A stretch of DNA of 64,000 nt from Rudanella lutea DSM 19387 (GTDB lineage: Bacteria > Bacteroidota > Bacteroidia > Cytophagales > Spirosomataceae), in NCBI RefSeq assembly GCF_000383955.1, contig NZ_KB913013.1:3123194-3187193 (forward strand), given 5' to 3'. This document shows positions 22,800-33,760 of the stretch, one piece after another. The notes below the pieces were generated by a model. That model saw only the letters and a list, made by a program, of their open reading frames with translations, ran no database searches and was not told the DNA's origin. A program made the translations under genes and the position numbers. Within the stretch, counting starts at the first letter, position 1. The number at the start of each line of letters is the position of its first letter.

Positions 22800-25700
22800 A
22801 TGCAAAGTATTACCTTTTTGAGGGTAGTAAGGCTGACGTTTTGTGTGAGTATGTGGCTACTCAGTGTGGCATCGCTCGCCCAAACAAAAATCAGCGGCAC
22901 GATTAAAGCCGAAGACGGCACACCCATTGCCGGTGCCAACGTGGTTGTAAAAGGAACCACCATTGGAACCGTCAGCGACGCCAGCGGCTCCTACTCCATC
23001 ATCCCCAAACAATCGAAAGCAACACTGGTATTTTCATCATTAGGCTACCAGTTTAAAGAGGTGCCTGTTGGTAATAGCACCACCATCGACGTTACCCTGT
23101 CCGAAGATGTCTCGAACCTGGAAGAAGTTGTTGTGACGGGCCTGGCAACGAGCATCAAGCGGTCAAATCTGGCAAACGCCGTTAGTACTATTTCGGCACG
23201 GGAACTCGTCGGAACTACGCAGATTCAGACCGTCGACAACGCGTTTTACGGCAAACTTCCGGGCGTGAACATCAACACCAACGGTGGAGCACCCGGCGGT
23301 GGGGTTTCTATTCAACTACGGGGTATCTCGTCGCTGGTGGGTGCTTCACAGCCACTGTACATCATCGACGGGGTATATGCCAACAATGCCGTAAACCGGA
23401 CCGGGCGCGGCTCGGTGACGGGTGCATCGGGGGTAGAAACGCAGGATGATGCCGCCAACCGGATTTCTGACCTTAACCCCAACGACATTGAAAACGTAGA
23501 GGTGCTCAAAGGTCCCTCGGCCGCGGCTATCTACGGAACCCGGGCCAACGCCGGTGTCATTATCATTACCACCAAGCGGGGCAGTGCCGGCAAAACAAAG
23601 GTCTCGTTTGCACAGGACTACGGCTTTGCCACCGCTCAGCGATTGCTGGGCGTTGACAACTGGACGGAGGCTAAAATCAATACCTTTTTCTCGGCTGCCC
23701 GGCGCCCTGCTGAACTGGAGCGGTTCCGGGCCGCCAACGGGCAAACCTGGGACTACGAAAAATACTTCTACGGCAACACGGCCCCACTATCGAACACCCG
23801 ACTGAGTATTTCGGGAGGGACCGACAAAACGAAGTTCTTTATCTCAGGTGCCTTCGCCGACGAGAAGGGTATTATCCGCCGGACGGGCTTCAAGCGGTAC
23901 TCACTGCGGGCTAATATTGACCACAAGCTAACCAAAGACATTACGCTCTCGGTTGGCTCCAACTACATCAACACCAACACTGACCGGGGTTTCACGGGTA
24001 ACCAGAACAACTCGGGCGCCAGCATTGGCTACAACATTGTCTATGTCCCTAATTATTTCAACCTCTTCCCCGACGCCAGTGGACGGTACCCCGACAACCC
24101 GTACTTCAACGAAAACCCGATTGCCGTTACCGACCGGGGTATCAACAACAGCAACGTTAACCGCTTTATTCAATCATTTAACCTCACGGCCAACCTGTAC
24201 AAGTCGGAGCGGGCTTTGCTGAAACTGATCGGGCAGGGTGGTTTCGACTATACCCAGAACACCACGCTGGTGTACTTGCCGGAAGACCTGCAGTTTCAGC
24301 GCGGTCAGGGTAATCCCGGCGATGTGCTCTGGGGTAAAACCGAAAACGTAAACACCAACCTGCAGGCGGCTTTGGTTTTGAACTGGAACGTAGGCAAAGT
24401 TAACCTGACCAGTCAGGTGGGTGCCGTGCGGTTAAATTTCCGCGACGACCGCCTGCTCAACCGGTCGCGGGGGTTGGCCGGTGGCCAAACGAACTTGCGG
24501 CAGGGAACGGTTCAGGAGATTTTTGAGCAGCGGTTCCAGTCGATCACCGACGTAGGGGCCTTTGTTCAGCAGGAAGCGAACTGGGACGACAAGGTAATCG
24601 CTACAGCCGGTATTCGCTTCGACAAATCAACCCTGATTGGTGATGCCAACCGGTTCTGGGCCTTCCCAAAAGCCTCGTTGGCCGTAAACCTGGCTAATTT
24701 TGAGTTTATTCGCTCGTCGAGCCTCGCCAACACCTTCTCGCAGATCAAACCGCGCATTGCTTACGGTGAAACGGCGGGGGTGCCCGGCTTCGGCACAACA
24801 TTTACCCCGCTCAACTCAGCTAACATCGGTGGGTTGCTGGGCTCGGTGGTGACAACGGCCGCTGGTAACGCCAACATCGAACCCGAGCGGGCGGGCGAAC
24901 TGGAATTTGGTCTGGACCTGGGCTTGTTCAGCAACCGGATTCAGCTGGAAGCTACCTACTACGACAAGCAGACCCGCAGCAACATTCAGAACCTGCAACT
25001 GTCGCCTGCTGTAGGCATCAGCACCATCCCGACCAATCTGGCCCAACTCCAGAACCGGGGCATTGAGCTCTCGCTGGCGGCCGCCCCCGTGCAAAAAGAA
25101 AATCTGCGCTGGAACACCCGCCTGATGTGGTGGCGTAACAACCTCCTGCTCACGCGCCTGGGTATTCCGCCCTACAATGCTGGCGCGTTTGGCGTAACAC
25201 TGGGTACGTTCCTCTATCAGGAAGGATTTGCCCCAACCACCATTGTGGGCACGCGCCCCGCCCGCGATGGCAACGATACCCCGGCCGCACAGGGCGTACG
25301 GACAGGAGCTTATATTCTGGGCAACAACCAGCCCAAATTTCAGATGTCGTGGCTCAACGAATTCACGCTGTTTAAAAACTTCGACGTGAACATGCTCTGG
25401 CACTGGAAACAGGGTGGCGACAACATCAACCTCACACAGTTTCTGATGGATTCGGGCGGTACAACCCCCGATTGGGCTCAGGACGACGATGGCGATGGTA
25501 TTCCGAACGGCCGCGACCGGGGTATTGCCCCCAACAACGGGGCCGACCGCTGGGTACAGGATGCCTCGTACGTGCGTTTGCGTGAGGTGGCCATGTACTA
25601 TACCGTTCCTACCAAAACGCTCGGTAACCTGTTCAACAACAAGGTATCACGGGTGCGGGTAGGCTTCTCAAGCCAGAACCCCCTCACGTTCACCAAATAC

Positions 25701-25817
25701 TTTGGTTACGACCCCGAAACATCAACCTTCGGATTGCAGGCCGTAGCGTCGGGCGTCGATATTGCCCCCTACCCGACCCAGCGTCGTTTCTTCGGACATT
25801 TGGTTGTTGAGTTTTAA
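22800..25817 (+). CDS. SusC/RagA-family TonB-linked outer membrane transporter
   Basis: 1005 residues. A signal peptide ends near VASLAQ, followed by a carboxypeptidase-D regulatory-like domain (KISGTIKAEDGTPIAGANVVVKG), a plug domain with VEVLKGPSAAAIYGTRAN, and a C-terminal 22-strand barrel ending in an aromatic residue (HLVVEF). SusC proteins form the barrel of a SusCD 'pedal-bin' importer for oligosaccharides or peptides, energised by TonB. The SusD partner starts 13 nt downstream. No anti-sigma or sensor gene precedes it and no enzymes follow, so the substrate is unknown. Confidence 0.96.
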   Translation: MQSITFLRVVRLTFCVSMWLLSVASLAQTKISGTIKAEDGTPIAGANVVVKGTTIGTVSDASGSYSIIPKQSKATLVFSSLGYQFKEVPVGNSTTIDVTLSEDVSNLEEVVVTGLATSIKRSNLANAVSTISARELVGTTQIQTVDNAFYGKLPGVNINTNGGAPGGGVSIQLRGISSLVGASQPLYIIDGVYANNAVNRTGRGSVTGASGVETQDDAANRISDLNPNDIENVEVLKGPSAAAIYGTRANAGVIIITTKRGSAGKTKVSFAQDYGFATAQRLLGVDNWTEAKINTFFSAARRPAELERFRAANGQTWDYEKYFYGNTAPLSNTRLSISGGTDKTKFFISGAFADEKGIIRRTGFKRYSLRANIDHKLTKDITLSVGSNYINTNTDRGFTGNQNNSGASIGYNIVYVPNYFNLFPDASGRYPDNPYFNENPIAVTDRGINNSNVNRFIQSFNLTANLYKSERALLKLIGQGGFDYTQNTTLVYLPEDLQFQRGQGNPGDVLWGKTENVNTNLQAALVLNWNVGKVNLTSQVGAVRLNFRDDRLLNRSRGLAGGQTNLRQGTVQEIFEQRFQSITDVGAFVQQEANWDDKVIATAGIRFDKSTLIGDANRFWAFPKASLAVNLANFEFIRSSSLANTFSQIKPRIAYGETAGVPGFGTTFTPLNSANIGGLLGSVVTTAAGNANIEPERAGELEFGLDLGLFSNRIQLEATYYDKQTRSNIQNLQLSPAVGISTIPTNLAQLQNRGIELSLAAAPVQKENLRWNTRLMWWRNNLLLTRLGIPPYNAGAFGVTLGTFLYQEGFAPTTIVGTRPARDGNDTPAAQGVRTGAYILGNNQPKFQMSWLNEFTLFKNFDVNMLWHWKQGGDNINLTQFLMDSGGTTPDWAQDDDGDGIPNGRDRGIAPNNGADRWVQDASYVRLREVAMYYTVPTKTLGNLFNNKVSRVRVGFSSQNPLTFTKYFGYDPETSTFGLQAVASGVDIAPYPTQRRFFGHLVVEF

Positions 25818-25830
25818 GCCCTCATAAGTC

Positions 25831-27210
25831 ATGAAAAAAACTCGTTTATATCTCTCCATGCTGGCCGGGCTCATGCTGCTCAACTCATGCAGTTTCTTTG
25901 AGCTGGAAGCCCCCAATGACCCCAATAACCCCTCTCTGGGGAGCGTATCCCAAAATGCATCGCGCACACAGGTACAAAACCTGATTACGGGTCTCGAATC
26001 CCGCCATCGCGACTATGTGTTTAACGTCACGATGCTCTTTGGCACGATGGGCCGCGAATTATGGTACCTGAATGCCTCTGACCCGCGCTGGCAAACCGAC
26101 TGGCTCGGTATGAACAACCGTACGGCCAACGCCAACATGTTTAACTACCTGCCCACCTACACGAACCCCTATTTTGCCATTCGGCAGGGGCTTACGGTGG
26201 TCGATGCCGTTCGGAATACCAATACGTTTACCGATCAGGAAAAGAACGCGGTATCGGGTTTTGCCAAAACCATCATGGCGTACCAGTACCTGATTGTGGC
26301 CATGGGGCAGTACGAAAACGGCATCCGGATGAACGTGGCTGATATTCAGAATCCGGGGCCGTTTGTGCCGCTACCGGAAGCCCTCACGCAGATTCGGCAG
26401 CTGCTCGACGAAGCCAATACCGAACTCGCCAACGGAGGCACGGGCAATTTCCCGTTACGCCTGACGAGCGGCTTCACCGCTAATGGTTTCAACACGGTTG
26501 CATCGTTGCGGCAACTGAACCGGGCTATTGCGGCCCGGCTGGCCGTGTACCGGCAAGACTGGCAGGGGGCGCTCGAAGCCGCCAATGCTTCGTTTTACAA
26601 CGCTACGGGCAACTTAGATGCCGGCCCAGCCCACACCTATGGCGCGCCCCCCGATCAGTTCAACCCCTTGTTTTTTGTCCTGAATGCCAACGTGACTACC
26701 ATGATGGTGGTGCATCCGTCGGTACTGCGCGACACACTGGCTAACGATGCCCGCGTTCGGGCGAAGTTTTTCCGCCGGACCTCGCCAGTGTCCGTTACCT
26801 CCGACGGTACTCCGCTCTCCGGGCAGTATCAGGATCGGCGTTTTCCGCTCAACACCAGCGAGCTGAAGTTTTTCCGCAATGAAGAACTGGTACTGATTGT
26901 GGCCGAGGCCAACGCCCAACTGGGCAACACGCAGGCCGCTTTGGCAGCTATCAACCGCATCCGGACGGCCGCTGGCGTGGGCAACTACACCGGGGCCACC
27001 ACCCGCGAAGCTCTCATCGACGAGATTCTGTTCCAGCGCCGGTACTCGCTCTGGGCCGAACCCTGGGGCCACCGCTGGATCGACCTGCGCCGGTATAACC
27101 GCCTGAACGCGCAGAATGTCGACGTGACCCTCGACCGGGGCTCTATTTTCCGGCAACTGGCCCGGCCCCAAGCCGAAATCAACTGGGACGAATACGTACT
27201 GACCCGTTAA
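25831..27210 (+). CDS. SusD/RagB-family substrate-binding lipoprotein
   Basis: 459 residues with a lipoprotein signal (LMLLNSCSF, Cys at about residue 20) and the SusD signature: N-terminal LEAPNDPNNPSLGSV, central TPR-like helices, and the C-terminal RRYSLWAEPWGHRWIDLRRYNRL block. It caps the SusC barrel on the cell surface and captures ligand. Co-transcribed with SusC, and followed by a hairpin (27233-27264). Confidence 0.95.
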   Translation: MKKTRLYLSMLAGLMLLNSCSFFELEAPNDPNNPSLGSVSQNASRTQVQNLITGLESRHRDYVFNVTMLFGTMGRELWYLNASDPRWQTDWLGMNNRTANANMFNYLPTYTNPYFAIRQGLTVVDAVRNTNTFTDQEKNAVSGFAKTIMAYQYLIVAMGQYENGIRMNVADIQNPGPFVPLPEALTQIRQLLDEANTELANGGTGNFPLRLTSGFTANGFNTVASLRQLNRAIAARLAVYRQDWQGALEAANASFYNATGNLDAGPAHTYGAPPDQFNPLFFVLNANVTTMMVVHPSVLRDTLANDARVRAKFFRRTSPVSVTSDGTPLSGQYQDRRFPLNTSELKFFRNEELVLIVAEANAQLGNTQAALAAINRIRTAAGVGNYTGATTREALIDEILFQRRYSLWAEPWGHRWIDLRRYNRLNAQNVDVTLDRGSIFRQLARPQAEINWDEYVLTR

Positions 27211-27232
27211 ACCCGGCTCAGCTTCACAAAAC

Positions 27233-27264
27233 GAAAGGCCTGCCCCAATGGGGTGGGCTTTTCT
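27233..27264 (+). terminator. Terminator-like hairpin after SusCD
   Basis: GAAAGGCCTGCCCC pairs with GGGGTGGGCTTTTC using some G-U pairs, across an AAT loop, 23 nt after the SusD stop. Confidence 0.5.
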
Positions 27265-27357
27265 GTACACGAACAATTCGGGCCGAAACAGACGGAGGGC
27301 CCACTTGTGACGTTTTCCCAACAGGTTGTTATTTTGTAAAAACTCCGATCTGCCATC

Positions 27358-30300
27358 TTGATTCCGAATCGTTCTGTTCTCCGTACCTACCGCCGTCGTT
27401 TAACCAACCTCAGCAGCCGCAACCGGTCGTTGTTACTGTCGAGCCTGCCCGCCGATGGATTTCTGGATCTGCACGACACCGATTTTGTGCTCAACAAACC
27501 GTCGTTCAGCCTTATTCAGCAACTGCTGGCCCGCAAAGCAAGCATCCCGCTCTGCGATGTGCTCGACCCCCGGCACGAGAAAGTAAATCAGATCAGCAAA
27601 CGGCTCGGGCGCATTGCCCGCACGGCCCGGTTTATTGAGGAAGAACGCGGCACCGAAGACCTGTACGTAGGCTGGCCGTTTGTGCGCGGGCTTTTTATGG
27701 ATGGTACCCCCGTACACGCACCCCTGCTGTTTTTTCCGGTGCAGATCGAGCACAAGGGCGACCAATGGCACCTCACCCGCCGGGGCGATGAAGAAGGCTT
27801 TGTAAACCCGACGTTCATGCTGGCCTACGCTCACTTCAACGCCGTGAAGTTACCAGGCGAGTACATAGAGAAGGAGCTTGACGAGTTCGACAAAGACTCA
27901 CTCACGTTTCGGACGCAACTGTACGAGTGGCTCAAAGCCAGCCCACTGAAGATTAACTTCAACCAGGACCTGTTTGTCGACCTGCTCCGCCCCTTCGACA
28001 AGGTTACCCAGAAAACCCTGCACGCCCTCGAAAAAACCGGCGAACTGAAGCTGTACCCTGAGGCCGTTCTGGGCATCTTTCCACAGGCTGGCTCGTTTCT
28101 GGTACCCGACTACGATGCCCTGCTGACTAGTGAGGAAAGCGAGACGCAAAATCCGGTCGAGGCCGCAGCGATACCATCGCTCACCCCCCTCTCCCCGCCC
28201 CCCGCCCCATACGCCCTGAAAGAACGCTTCCTACGCACCCCACTGCCTATGGATGCCTCGCAGGAAGCTGCCGTGCGGGCCGTAAAAGGGGGCGAATCGC
28301 TGGTGGTGCAGGGGCCACCGGGCACGGGCAAGTCGCAGTTGATTGCCAACCTCATGGCCGATGCAGCCGCCGAGGGCAAGCGAGTCTTGCTGGTTTGTCA
28401 GAAACGAGCTGCTCTCGATGTGGTGTTTGAGCGGCTGAAGCAAGTGGGAATGGAGCCATTCATTGCCCTTATCCACGATTTTCAAGATGACCGCAAAGCC
28501 CTTTACGCCCAAATTGCCGGGCAAATTGAAGCCATCGACCGCTACCGACAGCAAAATCACGGGCTCGACGCTGTGCTGATTGAACGGGATTTTGACCGCG
28601 AGAGTCGGCAAATCGACGAATTGCTCGACGAACTGGAAACGTTCAAGCACGCCCTGTTCGACACAACCGAATGCGGGGTTTCGGCTAAAGAATTGTACTT
28701 GAATACCAACCCGGAGGCCAACACCATCAAGCTGGACGACCTTTATCCACATTTCCAACTTAACAATGTGGATAACTTTATCCAGCGACTACGGCACTAT
28801 ACCGATTATCAACAACGACTGGGGCCAAATCACCCCTGGAACGACCGGGTTTCGTTTGCGTCGTTTTCCACCACCGATCAGTTTGTGCTCGACCGGGCCG
28901 TAGCCGCCGTTGGTACGGTATCCCAACAGACCGCGTCGGTAGCCGCTACACATGGCATACAGTCCCTCTCACTCGATACATGGCGTAGCTGGCACGAGTC
29001 GGCCTGGGCTCTTGAAGCCCTGCTTTCGCTGCTGAATGATGCCAACAGCCGGGCACTCTGGACGGCCGTTCTGTTTTTGCGCGAGGCCGCCGACCACCCG
29101 GCGGCTACCGTGGCCGAGGGCGAGTTGCTCCGGCTGGCTAATCGCTGGGAAGAAGCCCTGACCGCACCGGGCCCCCTGGTTCTGCCGACCGAACAAACGG
29201 AGCTCGACGGGCTGGCTGTGCTCCTCAATTCGGCCATTGACGCGCGCCCGTCGTGGGTGAGCTGGAATTGGTGGCAACTCACCAATCCCGGCAAAGACAA
29301 ACTGCTTCAATTAGCGGGCATGAATGGGCTCACCACCTCGGCCGACCACCTTCGTACCCTGCAAGCCCGTTTACAGAAACGGCAGGCCCTAAACGAACTG
29401 GCTCCTTTCGCCGAGCCGCTGCTGGCCTCACTCCCGCTCGCTTACGAACCGGAGACCTTACGGCTGTTGCAGGATGCACGCGAGGTTGTGGCCCGCATGG
29501 CCGATCTGCCCGTGCTTACTCAGCTACCCGCTCAGCACTGGATTTCGGCGGGTCAGTTTGCCCAAACGGTGCGAGCATTGCGGGCGCAGGCCGACGAGGT
29601 AGCCAACGCCCTCGCCGACTGGCAGCCGTTTCTGACCTCCACGCAAATTGAGATACTGTGGGCCAACCAATCCCATGCCGACACCCTCCGTCGGGCCCTC
29701 CGCGCTGATTTTGATTTGCTGATTGAAAACGACCGGCTATGGGCTCAATTGAGCGAGGTAGAGCAAACCGTAGCCGAGCGCCTGGCTACCCATACCGAGG
29801 CCAACCCGACCGGCATAGTGGCTCTGTTTATGAATAGCCTGCAACTGGCCTGGCTCAACCATCTGGAGCAGAAATACCCCAGTTTGCGGTCGGTATCGTC
29901 GTTGCGGATGAGTCAGCAGGAACAGGCTCTGCAAACCAGTATCGAGCAAAAACAACGCCTGAGCCGCGATATTCTCCTGATGCAGCTGCGCCAGCAAACG
30001 TACCGCAACCTGACCTTCAACCGGCTCAACAACGTGACTACGTACCGCGATTTACTGCATCAGACCACCAAAAAACGGAACGTGTGGCCGGTGCGTCGGC
30101 TCATGAGTCAGTTTGCCATCGAGGTGTTCCGGCTGGTGCCCTGCTGGATGGCCTCACCTGAGTCGGTTTCGGCTATTTTTCCGCTTCAGGAAGGACTGTT
30201 TGATCTGGTCATTTTTGATGAAGCCTCGCAGTGCTTTGCCGAAAACGGCGTGCCCGCCATGATTCGGGGTAAACAAGTGGTAGTGACCGGCGACAATCAG

Positions 30301-31305
30301 CAACTTCGGCCCAGCGATTTGTACCGTACGCGTATGGACGATGAAACGGCCGGCGACGAAGCCGACCAAACCGCGCTGGAAGTAGAGTCGCTGCTCGAAC
30401 TGGCGGCCCAGTCGTTGCCGCAGGTATCGCTGACGGGCCATTACCGGAGCCGTTCCCTCGATCTGATTCAGTTTTCGAACGAACACTTTTATGGGAACAA
30501 ACTGACCTTGCTGCCCGACCGCCCAACCCTCAACCGGCAAATTCCGGCCATTCGGTACCTGTTGGTGGGCGGGCAGTGGCAGCAAAACACCAACCCCGTG
30601 GAGGCAGAGGCCGTGTTGCAACGCGTGCGCGCACTGGCCACCGAACAGCCGGGCAAATCGGTGGGCGTGGTTACGTTTAACTACCCGCAGCAGCAACTCA
30701 TTCAGGATCAACTCGAAGAGGCCCACTTGCCGGTGGCCTTTGTCAAGAATATCGAAAACGTACAGGGCGACGAGTGCGATGTCATCATTTTTTCGGTGGG
30801 CTATGCCCCCGATGAGCGGGGTCGGCTGGCGATGCAGTTTGGTAGCCTGAATCAGGCGGGTGGGGCCAACCGGCTCAACGTGGCCGTTACCCGCGCCCGC
30901 GAGCAGGTGTACGTGATCACAAGCCTGCGCCCCGAGCAATTGTCTGTCGAGACCGTTGCGAACGACGGGCCGCGCCTGCTCAAAGCTTACCTACACTACG
31001 CCCAACGGGTGTCGGCGGGCGAGTTTCGGCCGCAGCCCCGCCCGGTGGAGGGACTACGCCCGGAGGGGCTGCTCAAAAGTCAACTGTCGCGTCGGCATCC
31101 CAACTGGCAACCTGAGCTCCCGGTGGCCGACCTGACCGTTCGGGAAGGCGATGCGTACACAGCGCTGATTCTGACCGACGACGATCAGTATTACCGCCAA
31201 ACCGTAAAAGAGGCCCATGCCTTACTGCCCTTCGCTCTCCGCGACAAACAATGGCCCTACGAACGGCACTGGAGCCGCGAATTCTGGAAAAATAACGCAG
31301 GCTGA
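27358..31305 (+). CDS. Large superfamily 1 (DNA2/NAM7-like) helicase, DUF4011-type architecture
   Basis: 1315 residues from a TTG start (MIPNRSVLRTYRRRL); no ATG precedes it in frame. The N-terminal ~280 residues are a DUF4011-like region. Helicase motifs follow: Walker A VVQGPPGTGKSQLIANL near residue 318, DEAS in DLVIFDEASQCF near 953 then VVTGDNQQLRPSDLY, LTGHYRSRS, NVQGDECDVIIFS, and motif VI LNVAVTRAREQVYVITS. Between motifs I and II lies an ~600-residue helical insertion. The last ~60 residues (ALILTDDDQYYRQTVKEA ... YERHWSREFW) resemble the Vsr/endonuclease tail of this family but appear to lack a clean catalytic set. Related helicases work in DNA repair or phage defence; the role here is unknown. 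Confidence 0.85.
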   Translation: MIPNRSVLRTYRRRLTNLSSRNRSLLLSSLPADGFLDLHDTDFVLNKPSFSLIQQLLARKASIPLCDVLDPRHEKVNQISKRLGRIARTARFIEEERGTEDLYVGWPFVRGLFMDGTPVHAPLLFFPVQIEHKGDQWHLTRRGDEEGFVNPTFMLAYAHFNAVKLPGEYIEKELDEFDKDSLTFRTQLYEWLKASPLKINFNQDLFVDLLRPFDKVTQKTLHALEKTGELKLYPEAVLGIFPQAGSFLVPDYDALLTSEESETQNPVEAAAIPSLTPLSPPPAPYALKERFLRTPLPMDASQEAAVRAVKGGESLVVQGPPGTGKSQLIANLMADAAAEGKRVLLVCQKRAALDVVFERLKQVGMEPFIALIHDFQDDRKALYAQIAGQIEAIDRYRQQNHGLDAVLIERDFDRESRQIDELLDELETFKHALFDTTECGVSAKELYLNTNPEANTIKLDDLYPHFQLNNVDNFIQRLRHYTDYQQRLGPNHPWNDRVSFASFSTTDQFVLDRAVAAVGTVSQQTASVAATHGIQSLSLDTWRSWHESAWALEALLSLLNDANSRALWTAVLFLREAADHPAATVAEGELLRLANRWEEALTAPGPLVLPTEQTELDGLAVLLNSAIDARPSWVSWNWWQLTNPGKDKLLQLAGMNGLTTSADHLRTLQARLQKRQALNELAPFAEPLLASLPLAYEPETLRLLQDAREVVARMADLPVLTQLPAQHWISAGQFAQTVRALRAQADEVANALADWQPFLTSTQIEILWANQSHADTLRRALRADFDLLIENDRLWAQLSEVEQTVAERLATHTEANPTGIVALFMNSLQLAWLNHLEQKYPSLRSVSSLRMSQQEQALQTSIEQKQRLSRDILLMQLRQQTYRNLTFNRLNNVTTYRDLLHQTTKKRNVWPVRRLMSQFAIEVFRLVPCWMASPESVSAIFPLQEGLFDLVIFDEASQCFAENGVPAMIRGKQVVVTGDNQQLRPSDLYRTRMDDETAGDEADQTALEVESLLELAAQSLPQVSLTGHYRSRSLDLIQFSNEHFYGNKLTLLPDRPTLNRQIPAIRYLLVGGQWQQNTNPVEAEAVLQRVRALATEQPGKSVGVVTFNYPQQQLIQDQLEEAHLPVAFVKNIENVQGDECDVIIFSVGYAPDERGRLAMQFGSLNQAGGANRLNVAVTRAREQVYVITSLRPEQLSVETVANDGPRLLKAYLHYAQRVSAGEFRPQPRPVEGLRPEGLLKSQLSRRHPNWQPELPVADLTVREGDAYTALILTDDDQYYRQTVKEAHALLPFALRDKQWPYERHWSREFWKNNAG

Positions 31306-31514
31306 CCGGTTTTTACCACCGGCCCCGGCCCTCCCCGTCCTGTCTTTCAGGAGGGGGAACTGCAACGTCCAACCTGACGAGTACAAGGGCGGCACTCAAA
31401 ATCGCTCAGTTTGCCTGGTCAGTCTCCCCATCGCCTTTTCAGTCGATCCATCGAACCTCTCATGTCTACCTCTCAGGCACTAAGGTTGGTATGCCCGCAA
31501 TCAACTTTTCAAAC

Positions 31515-31522
31515 TACCTTTG
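31515..31522 (+). promoter_or_regulatory. -7 promoter box (TACCTTTG) of the lpd gene
   Basis: TACCTTTG matches TAnnTTTG and lies 52 nt before the ATG. The 31306-31514 stretch upstream shows no gene. Confidence 0.55.
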
Positions 31523-31574
31523 CGTTGTCAAAAAAGGAGTTCAAGGTTCTCCATTACACTTTCCCCATTAAGAA

Positions 31575-32972
<1,398 letters not shown>

Positions 32973-32993
32973 TAACGTTGTTTGTACGCATAT

Positions 32994-33027
32994 AAAACGG
33001 GGCTGGCAGTGTTGCCAGCCCCGTTTT
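32994..33027. terminator. Bidirectional terminator between lpdA and DUF3267 gene
   Basis: AAAACGGGGCTGGCA (32994-33008) pairs perfectly with 33013-33027 across a GTGT loop, with A and T runs on both sides, between convergent genes. Confidence 0.9.
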
Positions 33028-33028
33028 A

Positions 33029-33703
33029 TTAGGACGCTTTTTCACGGAAAAAGTACGAGCGTTGTTCGTTCTCGATGTCATCGTAGGTGTAAAACCGCGC
33101 TCCTTTATGTTTAGCCTGATACCGAATCAGCACAAAATCGCCAACGCAGGCCGTTGTGTGAATAAACAGGGTCATTCCCCAGAAAAGGCCGTACTGCGGC
33201 CAGATAATCCACCCGGCAATAAGCCCCGCCGAAATCACCAGAAACGGCATAATGGCAACCCAGAACAGTTCCCGGCCATTGTGCACGAATTGCTGCGCGT
33301 AGGCGTACACAATCATGCTTTTCCACGACCCACCGAACCCAACCTTCTGGGCACCGTAATATTTAAAAACGGCGGCATGAATTAGCTCATGAATAGGCAG
33401 CAGCACAAAGAAACCCAGAAAAGCCAGGCCAAACTCTGTACCCGCCCGACCAAATACCTCTGGTGCACCAGTACCGCCTTTGCCCAATTGACCGCCGACC
33501 AGATACCCGAAAACACCACCGCCCACCAGAAAACCAATAAGAAAGAAGACGGTCATAAACCGATTATTGGGCTTTTTGGTGGGTTGCGCTGAGGTTTGAA
33601 GGCCCAGTTCCTGCGCCAGAAACTGCCCCATTTCGTCGATGCGAAACGAATTGATCAGTTCGTAGCGGCCTGAGTTGTGTAGTTCATCAATAGTCGGTTT
33701 CAT
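33029..33703 (-). CDS. DUF3267 membrane protein with HExxH motif
   Basis: A 224-residue integral membrane protein with about four helices. The motif HELIHA sits in the second membrane segment (LPIHELIHAAVFKYYGA), as in DUF3267 proteins, which look like degenerate site-2 protease or zincin-like membrane metalloproteases. Whether it is catalytic is unknown; a later Asp/Glu metal ligand is not obvious. The N-terminal 45 residues are cytosolic. The stop lies 1-2 nt from the terminator arm. Confidence 0.8.
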   Translation of the reverse strand: MKPTIDELHNSGRYELINSFRIDEMGQFLAQELGLQTSAQPTKKPNNRFMTVFFLIGFLVGGGVFGYLVGGQLGKGGTGAPEVFGRAGTEFGLAFLGFFVLLPIHELIHAAVFKYYGAQKVGFGGSWKSMIVYAYAQQFVHNGRELFWVAIMPFLVISAGLIAGWIIWPQYGLFWGMTLFIHTTACVGDFVLIRYQAKHKGARFYTYDDIENEQRSYFFREKAS

Positions 33704-33760
33704 ACAGCAGGGGTTAATTTTTCCCTTAAAGTAAGCCGTTCTATCAAAAAACTCAACCGA

